From Brachybacterium timonense (GTDB lineage Bacteria > Actinomycetota > Actinomycetes > Actinomycetales > Dermabacteraceae), in contig NZ_LT984895.1 of NCBI RefSeq assembly GCF_900258505.1, forward strand, positions 2,482,492-2,546,491: a DNA stretch of 64,000 nt. Direction: 5' to 3'. The translations under genes and the position numbers were made by a program. The notes beneath the pieces are model-generated. The model was given only the letters and a program-made list of their open reading frames with translations, was not told the DNA's origin and did no database searches. Below, in pieces: positions 8,886 through 17,813 of the stretch. Numbering within the stretch: the stretch's first letter is position 1; each line of letters opens with the position of its first letter.

Positions 8886-10498
8886 GCTCCTGAGTCGACA
8901 GCGGGGTCCGGGCACAGGATAGTCCCGATGACCTCGGGCAGCAGGGTCGGCAGGTCCGCGGCCACGAGCGGCGCCCGACCGCCCCGTGAGGCGAGGCGCC
9001 CGGCCCGGCCGTGCAGCAGTGCCCCGAGCGCGGCGGCCCGCGGGCCATCGAGACCGCTCGCGAGCAGCGTGCCGATGATCCCGGCGAGCACGTCGCCCGT
9101 CCCTGCGGTCGCGAGCTGCGGCACACCATCATCCTGGCTGAGCAGCGGGGATCCGTCACCGGGCGCCACGAGGGTGACCGCCCCTTTAAGCAGCACGGTC
9201 GCGCCGGTTCGTGCCGCCAGTGCCACGGCCAGGGAGGCAGGATCCTGGTGCGTGTCGATGCCCAGTCTTTCCGCGAGGCGTTCCGCTTCGCCCCGGTGCG
9301 GGGTGAGCACCACATCGGCGCCGAGGTCGCCCTGGCCGCTCACAGCGTTGAGCGCTCCCGCGTCGATCACACCGCGGCGGCATGTGCCCGAGGTGAGGGC
9401 CGCCACGCCGCGTCGCGCCGTCTGGCTGTGCGGCGGCATGCCAGGCCCGACGACGAGTGCGTCCGTGCGCTGCGGAAGCTGTAGAGGCACATCCTGCGGT
9501 GTCGCCGACGAATCACTGTCCGTCCCGTCGGCTGCTCCCCCAGGATGACCGGCATCGTCGGTGCCCCCGGGTAGTTCGTGGCCGACGATCTCGGGGCGGC
9601 TGTGCAGCACCAGGTCGATCACGCGTCGCGGGGCGAGCAGGTGCACCATGCCCGCACCGGCACGCGCGGCCCCGGTGCAGGCAAGCACAGCGGCACCGGG
9701 GTAGGCGTCGCTGCCAGCGGCGATCGCGACCACGCCACGGGTGTATTTCGTGTCGGCGCGGACGGGTCGCGCCACGAGCTGGCGGACATCCTCGTCGGTC
9801 AGGCGTAGCACCTCGGGCTGGGCGGGGAGGTGGCTGCCGAGCCCGATATCCACCACCTCGAGTTCACCCACCAGATCCGCTGCCGGTGGCAGCAGCAGGC
9901 CGCGCTTGGCCGCGCCGAAGGTGACGGTGCGTACCGCGGTGAGAGCGTGCGGGTCGGCGGCACCGGAATCCGGGTCGGTGAAACTCGGAGCATCCACCGC
10001 GACCACCCGTACGCCGCTGCGACGCACCGTCTCGAGCAACGCGTGCAGGTGCACCGGAGCCTCGGCGCGAGCGGAGAGCCCCACGATCGCGTCGACCACA
10101 AGGTCCGCTTCTGCCACCATGCGCTCAGTGGCGTGGGCCGTGAGGTCATCGATGCCGCGCACCGCACCACCGGCGCGGCGCAGCGCAGCCGTGGCTGCCG
10201 TGTGTGTGGGCCCCATGACGGCGATCGCAGCGGAGAGGATTCCCATCTCGCGCAGGTGGGCAGCGGCATACAGGCCGTCGCCGCCGTTGGCACCGGGGCC
10301 GGCGAGCACGAGAACACGTGGCTCGCTCTGCCCGTCGCTGTTCTCACTCTGCCCGTCGGCGTTGTCGATCTTCTCGCGCAGGACGTCACGGCATGCGTGG
10401 GCGAGCGCCCGCGAAGCGCGGTCCATGAGCGGTTCGCCGGCGTCAAGCAGCGGCTGCTCGGCGCGGCGCACGTCCTCAGCGGCATACGCGCGGATCAT
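8882..10498 (-). CDS. nnr: Bifunctional NAD(P)H-hydrate epimerase / ADP-dependent dehydratase
   Basis: Repairs hydrated NADH and NADPH. The N-terminal YjeF_N epimerase domain (about residues 1-220) contains AGPGANGGDGLYAA. The C-terminal ribokinase-like dehydratase domain (about 230-530) ends with the ATP/ADP loop ATAGTGDVLAGIIG and the catalytic Asp in GTGD. The fused 538-aa form is standard. A Gly/Asp/Ser-rich linker of about 25 residues near residue 330 (GGTDDAGHPGGAADGTDSDS) is an insertion relative to the usual core. The start overlaps the acpS stop by 4 nt. Confidence 0.94.
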   Translation of the reverse strand: MIRAYAAEDVRRAEQPLLDAGEPLMDRASRALAHACRDVLREKIDNADGQSENSDGQSEPRVLVLAGPGANGGDGLYAAAHLREMGILSAAIAVMGPTHTAATAALRRAGGAVRGIDDLTAHATERMVAEADLVVDAIVGLSARAEAPVHLHALLETVRRSGVRVVAVDAPSFTDPDSGAADPHALTAVRTVTFGAAKRGLLLPPAADLVGELEVVDIGLGSHLPAQPEVLRLTDEDVRQLVARPVRADTKYTRGVVAIAAGSDAYPGAAVLACTGAARAGAGMVHLLAPRRVIDLVLHSRPEIVGHELPGGTDDAGHPGGAADGTDSDSSATPQDVPLQLPQRTDALVVGPGMPPHSQTARRGVAALTSGTCRRGVIDAGALNAVSGQGDLGADVVLTPHRGEAERLAERLGIDTHQDPASLAVALAARTGATVLLKGAVTLVAPGDGSPLLSQDDGVPQLATAGTGDVLAGIIGTLLASGLDGPRAAALGALLHGRAGRLASRGGRAPLVAADLPTLLPEVIGTILCPDPAVDSGA

Positions 10499-10938
10499 GA
10501 ACTGTTCCCCGGGGTGAGGGCTGCACTCTCCGCGATGACGATCGCCGTGGCGATCCCGCCGTCATGCGACAGGCTCAGGTGCAGATGGCCGACGCCCAGA
10601 CGGTCCGCAGCCTGCAAGGTCGCACCGCTGAGCACCAGGTAGGGGCGGCCGCTGCGCTCTCGTGCAACCGTGACGTCCTGCCAGGAGAAGTCGCCGGGTG
10701 AGCCGAGCGCTTTACCCACAGCCTCTTTCGCGGCCACGCGGGCGGCCCGTGACGCAGCCGGCAGATCCTGTTCGACCGCCGTCAGCAGGCGGCGCAGCAG
10801 CGCTGGTTGACGCGCGAAACGGTCGGTCAAGCGGGCCACGTCCACCACATCAACCCCCACGCCGAGCACAGTCCCGTCGGCGCGGGGCGGGAAGGCACGT
10901 GATGCGGCCCGGGCGAGTGCATCGTCGGAACCGGACAT
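10495..10938 (-). CDS. acpS: Holo-[acyl-carrier-protein] synthase
   Basis: Transfers 4'-phosphopantetheine from CoA to apo-ACP. The 147-aa product has the metal-binding start GVGVDVVDVARL and the second signature RVAAKEAVGKALG, with the catalytic Glu in KEAVGKA. The 18-residue extension before GVGVD is short and not conserved. It stands 64 nt downstream of glmS on the same strand and starts the acpS-nnr-alr-tsaE-tsaB-rimI series of overlapping genes. GATACT lies 6 nt before its ATG, suggesting an additional near-leaderless promoter. Confidence 0.93.
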   Translation of the reverse strand: MSGSDDALARAASRAFPPRADGTVLGVGVDVVDVARLTDRFARQPALLRRLLTAVEQDLPAASRAARVAAKEAVGKALGSPGDFSWQDVTVARERSGRPYLVLSGATLQAADRLGVGHLHLSLSHDGGIATAIVIAESAALTPGNSS

Positions 10939-11002
10939 GCAGGCAGTATCGCACCCAGCCCGAACCTGGCCAGAGGGTGCCGCTGGGACGCAGCGGCCCA
11001 GC

Positions 11003-12871
11003 TCACTCCACGGTGACGGACTTCGCGAGGTTGCGTGGCTGGTCGACGTCCAAGCCTTTCGCGGTGGCCAGCTCGCAGGCGAAGATCTGCAGCGGGATCA
11101 CGGTGAGCAAGGCGGCGAACAGCACCCGAGTCTGCGGAACGCGGATCACGTGATCGGCATACGGCAGCACGTCATCATCGCCCTCCTCCGCGATCACCAG
11201 GGTGCGGGCGCCGCGAGCGCGAACCTCCTGGATGTTGGAGACCACCTTGGAGTGCAGCGAATGGCGTCCATGCGGGGAGGGGACGATGACGAACACCGGC
11301 TGCCCCTCCTCCACCAGGGCGATGGGACCGTGCTTCAGCTCACCGGCGGCGAAGCCTTCGGCATGGATGTAGGCGATCTCCTTGAGCTTGAGAGCGCCCT
11401 CCATCGCTGTGGGATAGCCGACGTGCCGGCCCAGGAACAGCACGCTGGTCGCGTCCTTCATGGAACGGGCGAGCTCAGCGACCTGCTCCGTGTTGTCCAG
11501 GACCTCCTGGATCTTGTCCGGCAGCTCCTCGAGGTCCGCCATCAGCGCCGCGATCTCGTCGGGGAAGAAGGTGTGGCGCACCTGCGCGAGGAACAGCCCC
11601 AGCAGGTAGCAGGAGGCGATCTGCCCGAGGTATGCCTTGGTCGAGGCGACCGCGATCTCGGGGCCGACATGCAGGTACAGTGCCGCATCGGACTCGCGGG
11701 GGATGGTGGAGCCGCGCGTGTTGCACAGGGCGATCACCTTCGCGCCCTGCTCGCGGGCGTGCCGCACCGCCATCAGGGTGTCCATCGTCTCGCCGGACTG
11801 GGAGATCGCCACCACCAGGGTTTTCTCGGTGACCACCGGGTCTCGGTAACGGAACTCGTGGGCGAGCTCGACCTCCACGGGGATGCGGCACCAGTGCTCG
11901 ATGGCGTACTTCGCAACCGCGCCGGCGTTGGCTGCTGTCCCGCAGGCGACCACGACGATCTTGTCGATGGTGCGGAGCACGGCCTCATCGATCTGCATCT
12001 CATCCAGAGTGAGCAGGCCGTCCTGCATGCGGCCCATGAGGGTCGAGCGCACGGCATCGGCCTGCTCCTGGATCTCCTTGGCCATGAAGGAGGGGTGGCC
12101 ACCCTTCTGCGCGGCCGTAGCGTCCCATTCGATCGTGTATCGGGTGGGATCGGCGACCTCTGCACCGTCGGCGTCGATCACGCGCACAGTATCGGCGGTG
12201 ACGGTCACGACCTGGTCCTGGCCGATCTCCATCGCCTGCGTGGTGGCGTCCACGAAGGCGGCCACGTCCGACCCCAGGAAGTTCTCACCATCTCCCAGCC
12301 CGACCACGAGCGGTGAATTACGGCGGGCCGCCACCACGGTGTCCGGGGCGTCGCGGTGGATGGCCAGTAGCGTGAAGGCGCCCTCCAGGCGGCCGACGGT
12401 GCGACGCATCGCCTCCGTGAGGTCACCACACTGCTCCATGTCACGAGCCAGCACATGTGCGGCGACCTCAGAATCGGTCTGCGACGTGAAGGTGTAGCCC
12501 TCTTCCTCGAGCTCGGTGCGCAGAGCGTGGAAGTTCTCGATGATGCCGTTGTGCACCAGGGCCAGCTCGCCCTCGCGCCCGCCCCGGTGTGGGTGCGCGT
12601 TCTCGTCGGTGGGGCCACCGTGGGTGGCCCAGCGCGTGTGCCCGATCGCCACGCGGCTCGTGGTCACGGGCTGCTCACCGAGGGCATTGCGCAGGTTCTG
12701 CAGCTTGCCGGCGCGTTTGGCCTGTAACACTGAACCGTTGTCGAGCACGGCGATGCCCGCCGAGTCGTAGCCACGGTATTCGAGCCGGGACAGGCCCTGC
12801 AGGGCGACGTCGATCGGGCGGGATGAGGGGGAGGCCGCGGCGGGACCCGCGTAGCCGACGATTCCACACAT
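11003..12871 (-). CDS. glmS: Glutamine--fructose-6-phosphate aminotransferase (isomerizing)
   Basis: Makes glucosamine-6-phosphate, the first step toward UDP-GlcNAc. The start at 12871 gives MCGIVGYAG, placing the nucleophile Cys at position 2 for exposure after Met removal; an upstream in-frame start at 12889 would bury it. The glutaminase domain (about 1-230) is followed by two SIS domains containing [10 protein letters not shown], and the sequence ends with the family signature around [19 protein letters not shown]. The product is 622 aa. TACCGT lies 7 nt upstream of the ATG, so the mRNA is probably leaderless. It acts in the same pathway as glmM, 7 kb away. Confidence 0.96.
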   Translation of the reverse strand: MCGIVGYAGPAAASPSSRPIDVALQGLSRLEYRGYDSAGIAVLDNGSVLQAKRAGKLQNLRNALGEQPVTTSRVAIGHTRWATHGGPTDENAHPHRGGREGELALVHNGIIENFHALRTELEEEGYTFTSQTDSEVAAHVLARDMEQCGDLTEAMRRTVGRLEGAFTLLAIHRDAPDTVVAARRNSPLVVGLGDGENFLGSDVAAFVDATTQAMEIGQDQVVTVTADTVRVIDADGAEVADPTRYTIEWDATAAQKGGHPSFMAKEIQEQADAVRSTLMGRMQDGLLTLDEMQIDEAVLRTIDKIVVVACGTAANAGAVAKYAIEHWCRIPVEVELAHEFRYRDPVVTEKTLVVAISQSGETMDTLMAVRHAREQGAKVIALCNTRGSTIPRESDAALYLHVGPEIAVASTKAYLGQIASCYLLGLFLAQVRHTFFPDEIAALMADLEELPDKIQEVLDNTEQVAELARSMKDATSVLFLGRHVGYPTAMEGALKLKEIAYIHAEGFAAGELKHGPIALVEEGQPVFVIVPSPHGRHSLHSKVVSNIQEVRARGARTLVIAEEGDDDVLPYADHVIRVPQTRVLFAALLTVIPLQIFACELATAKGLDVDQPRNLAKSVTVE

Positions 12872-12878
12872 GGTCGTC

Positions 12879-12884
12879 ACGGTA
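12879..12884 (-). promoter_or_regulatory. -10 element of leaderless glmS promoter
   Basis: TACCGT on the minus strand is separated by 7 nt from the glmS ATG, which places the transcription start at or within a base of the start codon. No clear -35 is seen. Confidence 0.45.
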
Positions 12885-13060
12885 GCCACGCGCGCGCTTG
12901 TCGGAACGCTTTTTCGGGATCCGACGAAGGATCTGTGTCACGTTTGCACGGCCTCATGCACGAGCGTGCTCGCCGCGGTTCCCCCTCGGTCAGCTTCGGT
13001 CATCACCAGGTGCGCAAAGCGTCCACGCTCGCGCGCTCGAGACTGCAAGAATGGGCCACC

Positions 13061-14017
13061 ATGAACCTCTCCTCCCCCCGTCCGGCCGCCACGCCGTTCG
13101 ATGAGATCTCCCGGGAGAACTGGGCGCGGCTGTCACGGGAGACGCCGCTGCCGCTGTCCGCCCACGATGTGGAGCGGCTGCGGGGCCTGGGCGACACCCT
13201 GGATCTTCGCGAGGTCGACGACATCTACCGTCCGATCTCGCGTCTGCTGTACATGCACGTGGCCGCTGCCCAGCAGTTGCGGCGCGCCCGACGGGAGTTC
13301 CTGCACGAGGACCAGCCGCGCACCCCCTACGTGATCGCTGTGGCGGGCTCGGTGGCGGTGGGCAAGTCCACCACGGCGCGTCTGCTGCGCGAGCTGATGG
13401 CCCGCTGGCCCGATACGCCGCGGGTGTCACTCGTGACCACCGACGGGTTCCTGTACCCGAACGCGGAGCTGGAGCGCCGCGGCATCATGCACCGCAAGGG
13501 TTTCCCCGAGTCCTACGACCGCCGGGCACTGCTGCGTTTCGTGGCCGACGTGAAAAGCGGCGTGGACCACGTCGAGGCACCGGTGTACTCCCACCTGGTG
13601 TACGACATCGTGCCGGATGAGCGCGCGGTGGTGGAGCGGCCCGACGTGCTGATCCTGGAGGGGCTGAACGTGCTGCAGGCGCCCCGCCCCCGGCAGGATG
13701 GGCGGCTCGGTGTGGCCGTCTCCGACTTCTTCGACTTCTCCGTCTACGTCGACGCGAAACCGGAGGATGCGCGCCGTTGGTACGTGGAGCGTTTCTCCAC
13801 GCTGCGCCGCACCGCGTTCTCCGATCCGCGCTCATACTTCCGCCGCTACGCGGATCTGAGCGACCAGGAGGCGGTGGCGACCGCCCACCGCATCTGGGAC
13901 ACGATCAACGGGCCGAACCTCAGCGAGAACGTGCTGCCCACGCGCGGCCGGGCCGATCTGGTGCTGCGCAAGAACTCGACGCATCAGGTCGCCACGGTGC
14001 TGCTGCGGAGGGTGTGA
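13061..14017 (+). CDS. coaA: Pantothenate kinase, type I
   Basis: ATP-dependent phosphorylation of pantothenate, the first committed step of CoA synthesis. The 318-aa product matches the family. P-loop GSVAVGKST is at about residues 97-105; DGFLYPN and the GFPESYD segment bind substrate. ATG 13061 gives [17 protein letters not shown]; upstream in-frame starts extend into promoter sequence and are not family-like. The gene is divergent from glmS with a 189-bp spacer, and its stop lies only 11 bp from the convergent end of the accessory module. Confidence 0.95.
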   Translation: MNLSSPRPAATPFDEISRENWARLSRETPLPLSAHDVERLRGLGDTLDLREVDDIYRPISRLLYMHVAAAQQLRRARREFLHEDQPRTPYVIAVAGSVAVGKSTTARLLRELMARWPDTPRVSLVTTDGFLYPNAELERRGIMHRKGFPESYDRRALLRFVADVKSGVDHVEAPVYSHLVYDIVPDERAVVERPDVLILEGLNVLQAPRPRQDGRLGVAVSDFFDFSVYVDAKPEDARRWYVERFSTLRRTAFSDPRSYFRRYADLSDQEAVATAHRIWDTINGPNLSENVLPTRGRADLVLRKNSTHQVATVLLRRV

Positions 14018-14028
14018 GCAGCGGCGGG

Positions 14029-14658
14029 TCACGCTGGACGGCGCAGGAACCCCGCTCTGATCAGTACGACGACCGTTGCGAAGAGAACGATCGCACCGAT
14101 CATCCGCGCCACCGACTCCTCCCGGTTCAGGATCCAGAGCGGACTCGCCGCCAGGGTGAGCCCGGCTGCGGCGTAGCCGAAGGCCGGGATCCACGCCCAT
14201 TGCGGCTCGAGCAGCCGTAAGGAGATCCCCAGGATCGCCATCACGCCGAACATATTCGTCAGGGCGACGACCCATCCGCCGGGATCTCGGGCAACGATTG
14301 CGACGAGGAGCGCCCCGACGCCGGCGACCATCCCGGACGCCGCGAAGAGCGCGGCATCTACCCGGTCGGAGCGGGGACGAGCATGCTGTTCGATCCACGC
14401 CAGCGGGGAGCTGGTGAACGAGGTGATGACCGGAACGACGACGAGCGGGTAATAGAGGTAGCCGTACGCGAGATGCTCCCGGTGTCCCGTGAACGGATCT
14501 GGCGACGCTGCCGGGATCTGCACGGAAGACACGGCCGCGCACAGAAGAGTCCCGACGAGAAGAACCAGGCCATGCAGCAGCGGGCGCCGGACGCGCACGG
14601 CGATGCACCATGCTCTCGACTCGCTCAGCACTCGCTCACCAACCCCTCGCGCCACCAA
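14029..14658 (-). CDS. Integral membrane protein, end of accessory ABC operon
   Basis: Unrecognised 209-aa membrane protein with about six hydrophobic helices, for example LLHGLVLLVGTLLCAAVSSV, LFAASGMVAGVGALLVAIVA and MIGAIVLFATVVVLIRAG. The extracytoplasmic-looking loop after the first helix contains PAASPDPFTGHREHLAYGY. The start is uncertain: ATG/GTG 14658 lies 34 nt inside the preceding gene, while GTG 14631 overlaps its TGA and would give 200 aa. Overlap with the 401-aa membrane protein implies coupled expression. It could be a second permease half or an immunity protein of the module. Confidence 0.72.
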   Translation of the reverse strand: MVARGVGERVLSESRAWCIAVRVRRPLLHGLVLLVGTLLCAAVSSVQIPAASPDPFTGHREHLAYGYLYYPLVVVPVITSFTSSPLAWIEQHARPRSDRVDAALFAASGMVAGVGALLVAIVARDPGGWVVALTNMFGVMAILGISLRLLEPQWAWIPAFGYAAAGLTLAASPLWILNREESVARMIGAIVLFATVVVLIRAGFLRRPA

Positions 14659-15830
14659 TCGAGCTGCTGCTCCTCGTTCTTCTCCATGATGTGCGGAACG
14701 AACTCGCCTTCCGCCGGGTCGAAGCCTGACCGAGCTGCCACGAAGCTGAAGCGTTCGAAGGCTGCCTCGCTATCGCAGACATGCCATCCCGCGACGCTGT
14801 TCACCACCGACTCGGCCGGGCCCACCGGCACATTCGCGGTCGACAGGAGCGCATCCTCAGGCTCCGTCCGCAATCCGGTCTCGACAAGTCGCGCTGGGCG
14901 CGCGTCCGCGGGGAGCACGGCCATCACCTCGTCGGCTGTCACGAGGAGCACCGGTAGGAACCGTTCGTGGTCGGTGAATACACAGACCTCCGCACTGTGT
15001 CCCTGTGCGCAGACCTGCCTGCTCACATCGGTGAGGTCATGCAGACGCTCCTCGGTGTCAAGCAAGGAACTGGCGGATACGACGATCAGGAGCAAGGCGA
15101 GGCCTGCGCTGAGTGCACGGGTCGACCAACGCAACGGCTCATGGATCAACACGGCGAGGAGGAGCGTGACACCCGCGAACACGGCGCTCTGCGATCCGTA
15201 GAACGCTGGTGACGGGACACTCGGCAGTGCGATCCAGTAGCTCGTCGAGGTGGTGAAGTGAGCGATCTTCGACGGTTCGAGGGAACCGACTGCCGCCGGC
15301 AGGACGAAACCGAAGATCACGAGCGCGGGTGCGGCGATAGCGGCGTGCACGCGGAGCCCCAGGAGATGCCCGAGCAGCACCTGGATGCTCACGAACAGCG
15401 TGGCAGCCACCAGCGGCCAGGCAGACGGCTCTGTCGGCTGCGGATTGGCACCGGCTGTGATCGCATACGCGAGCATGACGACGAACAGCCACCCGGCCAG
15501 TGGCCAGTGAAGCACCTTCCACACCTCGGCTACTGTGACGCGCAGGCTGGAGCGGCGGCCTCTGCTCTCGCTTCGGAACTCGTGCAGGGCTCGCCAGTTC
15601 CGCTGTGCGTCGATAGCCATGAGCAATGCAGCGATCGTGCCTCCGAGCATCCCCATGGCACCCAGGCTGCTTGCTGTCTGATTCCAGTCGCCGACCCACG
15701 AGGTGTCCTGATACAGGCGCGCCGCTGTGACGACGGCGACGGCTACGGCCGCCCAGCGAGGCAGAGCCGCCGCCCCACGAGGAATAACCGCCGCCCCACG
15801 ATTCACGTGCACCCCACGAGTCGCGTTCAC
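14625..15830 (-). CDS. Membrane protein, probable ABC permease component with extracytoplasmic C-terminal domain
   Basis: A 401-aa protein of no family that I recognise. The N-terminus carries heptad repeats (RGAAVIP, RGAAALP) before the first membrane helix. About six helices occupy residues 25-275. The last helix (LSAGLALLLIVVSASSLL) is followed by a soluble domain of about 120 residues (276-401) containing three Cys before the final one (VCAQGHSAEVCVF, WHVCDSEAAF), ending WWREGLVSEC. The start overlaps the ATPase stop by 4 nt (ATGA), so it is the natural transmembrane partner of that ATPase. Extracytoplasmic location of the tail is inferred from the topology pattern. Confidence 0.8.
   Translation of the reverse strand: MNATRGVHVNRGAAVIPRGAAALPRWAAVAVAVVTAARLYQDTSWVGDWNQTASSLGAMGMLGGTIAALLMAIDAQRNWRALHEFRSESRGRRSSLRVTVAEVWKVLHWPLAGWLFVVMLAYAITAGANPQPTEPSAWPLVAATLFVSIQVLLGHLLGLRVHAAIAAPALVIFGFVLPAAVGSLEPSKIAHFTTSTSYWIALPSVPSPAFYGSQSAVFAGVTLLLAVLIHEPLRWSTRALSAGLALLLIVVSASSLLDTEERLHDLTDVSRQVCAQGHSAEVCVFTDHERFLPVLLVTADEVMAVLPADARPARLVETGLRTEPEDALLSTANVPVGPAESVVNSVAGWHVCDSEAAFERFSFVAARSGFDPAEGEFVPHIMEKNEEQQLDWWREGLVSEC
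15767..15819. repeat. Short 21-bp tandem repeat in membrane-protein gene
   Basis: CCGCCGCCCCACGA occurs at 15767-15780 and 15788-15801, with a degraded third copy ending at 15819. The period is 21 bp, giving heptapeptide repeats at the N-terminus of the 401-aa membrane protein. Confidence 0.75.
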
Positions 15831-16594
15831 CTGGCGGAGTCCTCGTTCGCGACAATTGCCCGCACATAGAGACTCTCGACGCCGCCCTCCCCCTGTGGGC
15901 CGTACTCCTCGCGAAGGGAGTGCAAGTCACCGTCGAATATGGCTCGTCCGTGATTCATGAGTACCACGTGATCGGCGATCCCTGAGATCTCGGTGAGAGC
16001 GTGGGAGGAAACGATGACGATGCGCCCCGTTCCGAGAGTCGCGATCATCTCCAGGACCGAACGACGCTGGATCGGATCCAGATCATTCGTCGGCTCGTCC
16101 AGAAGGACCACGGGGGGCGATGCCGCAACTGTGCAGCAGATCGAAAGCCTCCGCGCCATACCTCCCGACAGGGCACGCGTCGGCCTGTCCGCGTGGGAGT
16201 CGAGATGGAACTCCCCGAGCAGCTCGGCTGCGCGCGTGCGGGCTTCGCGCGACGATGCGCCTCGCAGCCAGAGCACGTATTCCACAACCTGCTGCGGAGT
16301 GAGGTCCCGAGGGAGTGACGGGCGCTGAGGAAGCATCCCCACGTCGCCTGTCTTCAACGGTGCATCACCGAGAGTGATGGCGCCACTGCGTGTGCGAATG
16401 GTCCCGGCCAACGCCTTCAACAGGGTCGTCTTCCCCGCACCGTTCGGGCCCGCGAGAAGGGTGACGCCGGGCCCGAACTCAAGATCCGACGCTGTCAGCT
16501 CGAATCCTCGGTAACGGACCCGAACCGCAGCGAGACTGAGTGACCGCACCTGAGGGCGGAGCGGACTCACCTCGGCATCACTCAGTAACTCCAC
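15827..16594 (-). CDS. ABC transporter ATP-binding protein of accessory module
   Basis: A 255-aa ATPase with Walker A GPNGAGKTTLLKAL (about residues 50-63), signature LSGGMARRLSI (about 142-152) and Walker B VVLLDEPTNDLDP (about 160-172). The D-loop and H-loop (VSSHALTEI) are intact, so it should be active. It most resembles the ABC-2/antibiotic efflux class by motif pattern. Its start overlaps the 3' end of the secreted-protein gene by 13 nt, and it runs into the 401-aa membrane protein by ATGA overlap. The operon order is therefore secreted protein, ATPase, membrane protein, membrane protein. Confidence 0.9.
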   Translation of the reverse strand: MELLSDAEVSPLRPQVRSLSLAAVRVRYRGFELTASDLEFGPGVTLLAGPNGAGKTTLLKALAGTIRTRSGAITLGDAPLKTGDVGMLPQRPSLPRDLTPQQVVEYVLWLRGASSREARTRAAELLGEFHLDSHADRPTRALSGGMARRLSICCTVAASPPVVLLDEPTNDLDPIQRRSVLEMIATLGTGRIVIVSSHALTEISGIADHVVLMNHGRAIFDGDLHSLREEYGPQGEGGVESLYVRAIVANEDSAR

Positions 16595-17025
16595 TTGAAA
16601 GTACCTGTCGCTTTCGGAGGCGTCGTCACCCGAAGGTTCATCACACGGAAATAATACTTGTGATTCTTCGTAATCTTCGGATGAACGACGTAAGCCGACA
16701 TGCAGTAGTCCTGCCCGTCAGCCAGTGCGACCCGGTAATCAGGGAAGTTATTGATGCTGCGTTTGAACTCGCCTCCCCACTTCGCTGGGGGGTTGGGGCA
16801 TGTACTCACATCCATCGACACCGTGCCGCTATTGTTTGTACGCGTTGCCCTCTTGTCACTGCTCGAGCTGGACGGTAGGCGCGTCCACACTCCTGGAACA
16901 GGAAGATTCTGTGTGGCGAAAGTGTACGTATGCGTCGTGGCATACGCCGCAGTGGGAACCCCGCCGAACAGAACGGCAGCGGCCATCACACGCACCAGAG
17001 CCCTCATGCTGAAAAAGTGTTTCAC
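16582..17025 (-). CDS. Small secreted protein of accessory module
   Basis: Unrecognised 147-aa protein. A Sec signal peptide (MKHFFSMRALVRVMAAAVLF...) ends with AYA at residues 27-29, leaving a 118-aa exported domain. That domain is rich in Thr, Ser, Asn and aromatic residues, has exactly two Cys (76 and 108) that could form a disulphide, and ends in KATGTFKWSY. The pattern suggests a small beta-rich fold. The start is GTG 17025; ATG 17007 would shorten the signal. The base composition is visibly less GC-rich than the flanking housekeeping genes. It is the first gene of the ABC operon, so it may be a bacteriocin-like effector, a sensor ligand or a substrate-binding partner; none is proven. 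Confidence 0.75.
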   Translation of the reverse strand: MKHFFSMRALVRVMAAAVLFGGVPTAAYATTHTYTFATQNLPVPGVWTRLPSSSSSDKRATRTNNSGTVSMDVSTCPNPPAKWGGEFKRSINNFPDYRVALADGQDYCMSAYVVHPKITKNHKYYFRVMNLRVTTPPKATGTFKWSY

Positions 17026-17113
17026 GACCGGTCACCGCTCTAAGTCGGTCGAGCGTCCCGCGAAGTGAACGCTCGTCTGCACTCCTGCAGTGTGCGTGAA
17101 CCGGGAAGGTGAG

Positions 17114-17137
17114 GACATCCCTTAATCGAGGGATGTC
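17114..17137. promoter_or_regulatory. Inverted repeat, candidate response-regulator site A
   Basis: GACATCCCT and AGGGATGTC form 9-bp perfect arms around a 6-nt spacer. It lies just after the response-regulator stop and 89 nt before the start of the secreted-protein/ABC operon. The core CATCCCT-N6-AGGGATG is shared with site B at 18047. It lacks a T-tract, which makes a simple terminator less likely. Confidence 0.6.
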
Positions 17138-17138
17138 G

Positions 17139-17813
17139 TCAGACCGAGATGTAGCGGTATTGAAGCGCTCGCACCACCAGCTGCGCGAGGTTCTCCGCGT
17201 GCAACTTTTCTCGCAGGTGCTTAACGTGGGAGCGCGCGGTCCACACGGTGATGCCCTGTCTGTCGGCGATTTCGTTGTACCCACAGCCGTCCGCGATCAA
17301 CTGCAGGACCTCCCGCTCTGCGGGAGTGAGCCGAGGAGGGACAGCTGGCGCTCCAGGCATCTGATCCCCGCTGATGACGATGTCCCGGGCAAGGTAGCGC
17401 AAGGCAATGGGATCTTCGCCCCTCGCCGTCGCCAGGACTACCGTGCGCAGATCGGCTTGCGAAGCGGTCTTGCGCACCACGGCGACGGCTCCTGCGTACA
17501 AGGCGCGGGCCAATCCCGGGCCGGGCGCCACCGTGGTGAGGACGACGATGCGCGCTGTCGGATCACCCCGCCGGATCTGCTCGATCGCAGTCACACCGCT
17601 CATACCTGGAGGCATGTTCAGGTCCATGAGGACCACATCGGGCTGCGAAGTCTGATACATGGCGACCGCCTCCGCCCCGCCATGAACCTCGATGATATCT
17701 CCGATACCGGATTCTCCACGCAGCGCCAGGCTGATTGCTTTCGTAGTCCAGGGGTCATCGTCGACGATCAGGACGGAGACCTGAACAGGTCCCACGTCAG
17801 GCGATGTGCTCAC
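17139..17813 (-). CDS. Response regulator, NarL/LuxR family
   Basis: A 224-aa two-component regulator. The receiver domain (about 10-130) has the acidic triad at Asp18-20, phospho-acceptor Asp64 in VVLMDLNMP, switch Thr in VLTT and the conserved Lys in VRK. The C-terminal LuxR-type HTH (about 158-220) begins LTPAEREVLQLIADG and includes NEIADRQGITVWTARSHVKH. The GTG start overlaps the stop of the 68-aa peptide gene (GTGA). It is likely paired with the histidine kinase upstream and likely binds the two shared inverted repeats (inference). Confidence 0.93.
   Translation of the reverse strand: MSTSPDVGPVQVSVLIVDDDPWTTKAISLALRGESGIGDIIEVHGGAEAVAMYQTSQPDVVLMDLNMPPGMSGVTAIEQIRRGDPTARIVVLTTVAPGPGLARALYAGAVAVVRKTASQADLRTVVLATARGEDPIALRYLARDIVISGDQMPGAPAVPPRLTPAEREVLQLIADGCGYNEIADRQGITVWTARSHVKHLREKLHAENLAQLVVRALQYRYISV

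Noticed and set aside
10937-12316. Plus-strand ORF of 459 codons
   Set aside because: Antisense shadow of glmS, which is complete and unambiguous.
16582-17025. Lactococcin 972-family bacteriocin
   Set aside because: The locus layout is similar, but the mature domain is about twice as long, has two Cys, and no family motif could be recognised. Left as unassigned.
17114-17137. Simple rho-independent terminator of the response-regulator gene
   Set aside because: No T-tract, and the same half sites and spacing recur at 18047; a protein-binding site explains both better, though termination is not excluded.
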